NCBI RefSeq assembly: GCF_041435095.1
Contig: NZ_CP108026.1
Location: 1-61,738, forward strand
Source of the DNA: Kitasatospora sp. NBC_00315
Lineage (GTDB): Bacteria > Actinomycetota > Actinomycetes > Streptomycetales > Streptomycetaceae
Direction of reading: 5' to 3'
Length of the DNA: 61,738 nucleotides
Position 1 is the first letter of the stretch, and each line of letters opens with the position of its first letter. Positions 58,809 through 61,738 of the stretch are shown here, piece after piece. The notes below the pieces were generated by a model. The model was not told the DNA's origin and ran no database searches. It saw only the letters and a program-made list of their open reading frames with translations. Both the position numbers and the translations under genes were made by a program.

Positions 58809-60452
58809 ATGAACCACGACCAGGACGACGGCCAAGGCGAGCAGCACGACCAGGAGCAGCCGGCCCGGCCCGCCCGGGTGAACTTCCGCCGGGGAGCCCG
58901 CAACCCCAACGGCTCGGGCGCCGCGCTGCGCGCCGACGTCCTTGCGGTCCTCGGCGTGCTCAAGGTGGTCACCTACAAGCAGCTGCACGCCCTCATCGCC
59001 AACGACGAGTACCGCACCCTCCACCGCACGGAGCACGTCGCCGAGGCCGTCCGCGACCTGATCAAGCACAAGCTGGTCGAGGAGCGCGGCCGGACCGGCA
59101 CCATCGGCACCGGCAAGCTCGGCGGCCCGGCCGGGAACAAGCAGCAGCCCAGCACCCCGGCCGGGCCCAAGAAGCCGGGCGGCGCAGGCGGCCCCGGCGA
59201 GAAAATCTTCGGCCTCACCGCAGCCGGACTCCTCGCCGCCGCCGAAGCCCTCGGCGACGACCGCGAGATGGGCGGCTACGCCCGGGGAACCGGATCCACC
59301 GGTGCACCCCACGCCATGCTCGTCAACGAGATCATCATCGCGGGAGTCACCGGCACCACCACCCACGGCGCACCGCCCCGCGACGACGACCGCCAGGCCC
59401 CGCCGCGCCGCGCCCTTCCCGAGGGGCCGCTGCCCGGCGGCCTGGACGCCTGGGCCACCGAAGTCGCCCACACCATCGTCGGCAAGCACACCGTGATCCC
59501 CGACGCCGTCGTGCGCCTGCCCGAGCTCGGCTACCCCGTGCTGTTCCTGGAGGCCGACCGGGGCACCATGACCAACATCGGCACCGTCGCCGCCAAGCTC
59601 GACAACTACCACCGCTGGTTCGGCAAGCTCGTCAAGGAGGGCTACTACGAGCGCCCCCTGTTCGAGATCACCTACGGCTCCCTCACCACTCCCGAATACG
59701 GCTACCTCCACAGCGACGTGGTCCGCCCGCCCGTCCTGTTCGTCTTCGACCGCGGCCTCAAGGGCAGCCGGCCCCGCTTCACCGAGAAGGGGCTGTACGC
59801 CCGCATGGACGCCTTCGGCGCGGCCACCCGCCAGCACTGGCAAGGCCGGTACCACGAGGAGGAGGGCGTCAAGTACCCCTCCTACGACGGCAAGATCCCC
59901 GTCCTGGCCACCACCACCGACCGCCTCTTGGCCGGCGGCTTCCTCGGCCCCGACACCTGGTGGCGCTACGGCCTGGGCACCTGGACGAACCTCGCCCACG
60001 CCCTCGACCCCAAGCCCGACCGCGACCTGATCCGCAAGCGCCGCAAGGCCCGCAAGGACCAGGAAGCGATCGACGCGGCAGCAGCGGCGAAGGCCGAGCA
60101 GGACGCCCTGGACGCCGAACAGCTCGCCAAGCTGCTCGCCGCCCGCGCCCACAACGACACCCTGCACCCCTGCCACACCTGCAAGGGACCGCTCGGCGGC
60201 GCGCACGGCTCCACCCACGAACTGGACGAGAACGCCGACCCGGAGCAGCTGGAGTGCCCGGCCTGCGACCACCAGCGCCGCCGGGACCGGGGCCGGCCGA
60301 TCCTCCTGGACCTCCCCTCCGACCGCGACCGCCGCAAGGCCAAGCGGGACGGTCCGCCAAAGGACGACCCCTGGTGGACCGTGCGCCTCATCCACGCCGA
60401 CCGCTGGACGAAAGCCGACCGCAAGGAAGGCAACATCCCCCTCTCCATGTGA
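58809..60452 (+). CDS. Replication-relaxation family protein
   Basis: A 547 aa protein from the ATG at 58809. After a polar start, ADVLAVLGVLKVVTYKQLHA with HVAEAVRDLIKHKLVEERGR is the winged-helix part. It continues with IFGLTAAGLLAAAEALGDDR, PHAMLVNEIIIAG and VIPDAVVRLPELGYPVLFLE, then AADRGTMTNIG-like and KLDNYHRWF elements typical of the family found on actinobacterial plasmids and integrative elements. A C-terminal Cys site (CHTCKG...CPACDH) is present. The family is tied to plasmid replication or mobilisation, but its exact activity is unclear. A strong terminator follows. Confidence 0.85.
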   Translation: MNHDQDDGQGEQHDQEQPARPARVNFRRGARNPNGSGAALRADVLAVLGVLKVVTYKQLHALIANDEYRTLHRTEHVAEAVRDLIKHKLVEERGRTGTIGTGKLGGPAGNKQQPSTPAGPKKPGGAGGPGEKIFGLTAAGLLAAAEALGDDREMGGYARGTGSTGAPHAMLVNEIIIAGVTGTTTHGAPPRDDDRQAPPRRALPEGPLPGGLDAWATEVAHTIVGKHTVIPDAVVRLPELGYPVLFLEADRGTMTNIGTVAAKLDNYHRWFGKLVKEGYYERPLFEITYGSLTTPEYGYLHSDVVRPPVLFVFDRGLKGSRPRFTEKGLYARMDAFGAATRQHWQGRYHEEEGVKYPSYDGKIPVLATTTDRLLAGGFLGPDTWWRYGLGTWTNLAHALDPKPDRDLIRKRRKARKDQEAIDAAAAAKAEQDALDAEQLAKLLAARAHNDTLHPCHTCKGPLGGAHGSTHELDENADPEQLECPACDHQRRRDRGRPILLDLPSDRDRRKAKRDGPPKDDPWWTVRLIHADRWTKADRKEGNIPLSM

Positions 60453-60485
60453 ATGGGAAAAGCAGCCAGTAGTAAGAGCAACCAA

Positions 60486-60515
60486 GGGCCCCGCGAAGCA
60501 GCTTTCGCGGGGTCC
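60486..60515 (+). terminator. Terminator after the replication-relaxation gene
   Basis: CCCCGCGAA and TTCGCGGGG arms around a short loop, then CCTTTGC, 34 bases past the stop. Confidence 0.8.
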
Positions 60516-60577
60516 TTTGCGCATTTCGAAACAGGCTGGTAAAACGTCATCCACTGATGAAGTCGAAAGGAGTTTAC

Positions 60578-61141
60578 GTGACCGGCCGTCTAAATCCGCG
60601 CGAAGTTGTCCGACGCACCGCCACAGGAATGACCGTCGAACAGGTCCAGGAGGCCACCCAAGAAGCCGCATCATACGAGCGCCAGCGCTCCCGGGTCTGC
60701 GACAACGAAGGCGACGCGGCAGTAATCCAGGCCGCTATCGACGGACACAAGGAATGGCGCAGGATCGCCGATCTCATGGCAGAGCAGCACCTCACCGCCT
60801 ACGACCCCGACGCGGACCCGATCGTCCAGCGCCGACGGAGCTGGGAGCAACGGGCCCGCCCCGCCCCGGCCCCCGCCGCGATCGACGCCCCGGCCGAAGA
60901 CCCCCACGCCCTCACCCTCCTCACCGCCCTGCGCCGCGCCGGCCTCCAGCCCACCGAAGCCGATCACCACACTGCCCACCGCCTCGCCCGCCTCGACCAG
61001 CACACCATCACCACCATCAGCGGCTGGATCGAAGCCGCTCACACCACCGCCCTGCGCCGCACCGCCCCGGCCCCGCCCGGCAGGCCCATCGTCCGCCGCC
61101 CCCCGATCCGGCCGGACGGCGGCCAGCAGTTCCCCGCGTAA
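60578..61141 (+). CDS. Hypothetical protein next to the right telomere
   Basis: A 187 aa protein from the GTG at 60578 with AAAGGAG upstream. The N-terminal half has TGMTVEQVQEATQEAASYER and DGHKEWRRIADLMAEQHLTA; the second half has LTLLTALRRAGLQPTEADHH, possibly a small helical DNA-binding domain. Pro-rich tail. It is the last gene before the telomere. Confidence 0.65.
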   Translation: MTGRLNPREVVRRTATGMTVEQVQEATQEAASYERQRSRVCDNEGDAAVIQAAIDGHKEWRRIADLMAEQHLTAYDPDADPIVQRRRSWEQRARPAPAPAAIDAPAEDPHALTLLTALRRAGLQPTEADHHTAHRLARLDQHTITTISGWIEAAHTTALRRTAPAPPGRPIVRRPPIRPDGGQQFPA

Positions 61142-61158
61142 GGCCAGGAGTTCCACCT

Positions 61159-61186
61159 GGCGGCCCGCCGTGCCGAGCGGGCCGCC
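61159..61186 (+). terminator. GC hairpin after the last gene
   Basis: GGCGGCCCGC and GCGGGCCGCC around CGTGCCGA, 18 bases past the stop at 61141. The remaining ~280 bp to the terminal repeat show no gene. Confidence 0.7.
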
Positions 61187-61470
61187 CCTTCCCTACCGCC
61201 GCCGATGCCGACCCCGACCCGGCCCGATCCGCCCACGGGAAAAGACAGGAATTCCCGGCAGAGCAAAACTGAAACAACGGTGACTTTCGCTCGACGGGCG
61301 AATAAGCCGGGCCGCCCGCCTTTCCGATTCGCCGGACCGTCCGGGGAAGCCCGGTCCGTACAGCCCATCTGGCAGGAACACCTGACGGGGTACATGTGAT
61401 ACATGCCTGAGAGGTGACCATCCGTCAGACGCTACCCGATGTCCCGTCAGTCCGCAGCAGTGCGGCCGGT

Positions 61471-61738
61471 CTAGACCAATCTGGCGGGAGTGAAGCCGAC
61501 CCGCACACGCCCCCGGCGCCCACCCCTCCCCCAGTCAGCCCGTCGTAAGATCAACCAAAAACCCAGTTCAACGACCTGAACGAGCCCCAGCACCCGGAGG
61601 GAATGGAGCGAAGCGGAGTGACCGACAGGCCCGAGCGAAGCCGGGCCGGCCTGACCGAAGGTCAGGCCACGGACACGCGGAGCGGGTCCGCCCACCGCCC
61701 GAAGGGCGGTGGCGAACGGAGGGCCGAAGGCCCGTAGG
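61471..61738. repeat. Right terminal inverted repeat (telomere)
   Basis: This is the inverted copy of 4-271. Differences are clustered toward the inner half (for example around 61509-61535), while the outer ~130 bp are almost identical. That is the usual pattern when the outermost telomere is under functional constraint. The last base of the window is the mate of base 4. Confidence 0.95.
61628..61733. other. Right telomeric hairpin cluster
   Basis: Mirror copy of the hairpins at 9-114, with GAA triloops on the top strand, which ends 3' here. These would fold in the single-stranded 3' overhang left after bidirectional replication and be patched by Tpg/Tap. Confidence 0.85.

Overview
The window reads as one complete linear plasmid of a streptomycete-type actinomycete (Streptomyces or Kitasatospora). 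Both ends carry the same ~268 bp imperfect terminal inverted repeat, made of GC-rich hairpins with three-base loops. Base composition is very GC-rich, GTG and TTG starts are common, and the plasmid encodes the telomere pair Tap and Tpg. No rRNA, tRNA, CRISPR array, intact transposase or complete site-specific recombinase was seen. The terminal hairpins do not resemble the archetypal Streptomyces telomere that I know, so this may be an unusual telomere class.

Layout. Left arm (0-11 kb): telomere, a terminal helicase of the ttrA type, a ParB/sulfiredoxin-like protein, an anti-sigma-like ATPase, a resolvase-like domain, an XRE/TPR regulator and an acetyltransferase. At 11.3-12.8 kb lies a ParA ATPase with an overlapping putative partner gene. 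From 35.6 kb down to 13.2 kb almost everything is on the minus strand. This looks like one long transfer and maintenance cluster: a DUF2637 coiled-coil protein, an H1-like Ala/Lys-rich protein, an FtsK/TraB-like motor, degenerate motor relatives, small membrane proteins, an RRQRL-type zinc protein, a plasmid-borne DNA polymerase sliding clamp, a polynucleotide-kinase-like protein and a separate HAD phosphatase. Several small genes in it are separated by a repeated hairpin spacer. The cluster is divergent from a GntR/UTRA regulator and a PP2C-like phosphatase at 35.9-37.5 kb.

Replication core (38-46 kb): a winged-helix Rep with iterons inside its own coding sequence, a DnaB-like helicase (the pSLA2 rep1/rep2 arrangement), tandem repeats, tap, a small unknown gene and tpg. 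A possible second replication or control module at 47.7-48.9 kb has two tandem paralogous winged-helix genes bracketed by copies of a 29 bp box.

Right arm (49-61.5 kb): small unknown genes, then a duplicated module in which a divergent helical protein and a zinc-finger protein flank palindrome-rich DNA. Then come three copies of a composite element built on 12 bp tandem repeats, a strongly G-rich strand-asymmetric tract, a replication-relaxation family protein and the right telomere.

The most unusual theme is short DNA repeats written into the disordered linkers of proteins that also carry DNA-binding-type domains. It is seen in Rep, the DUF2637 protein and both zinc-finger proteins. Related palindromes fill the intergenic DNA next to the two zinc-finger genes.
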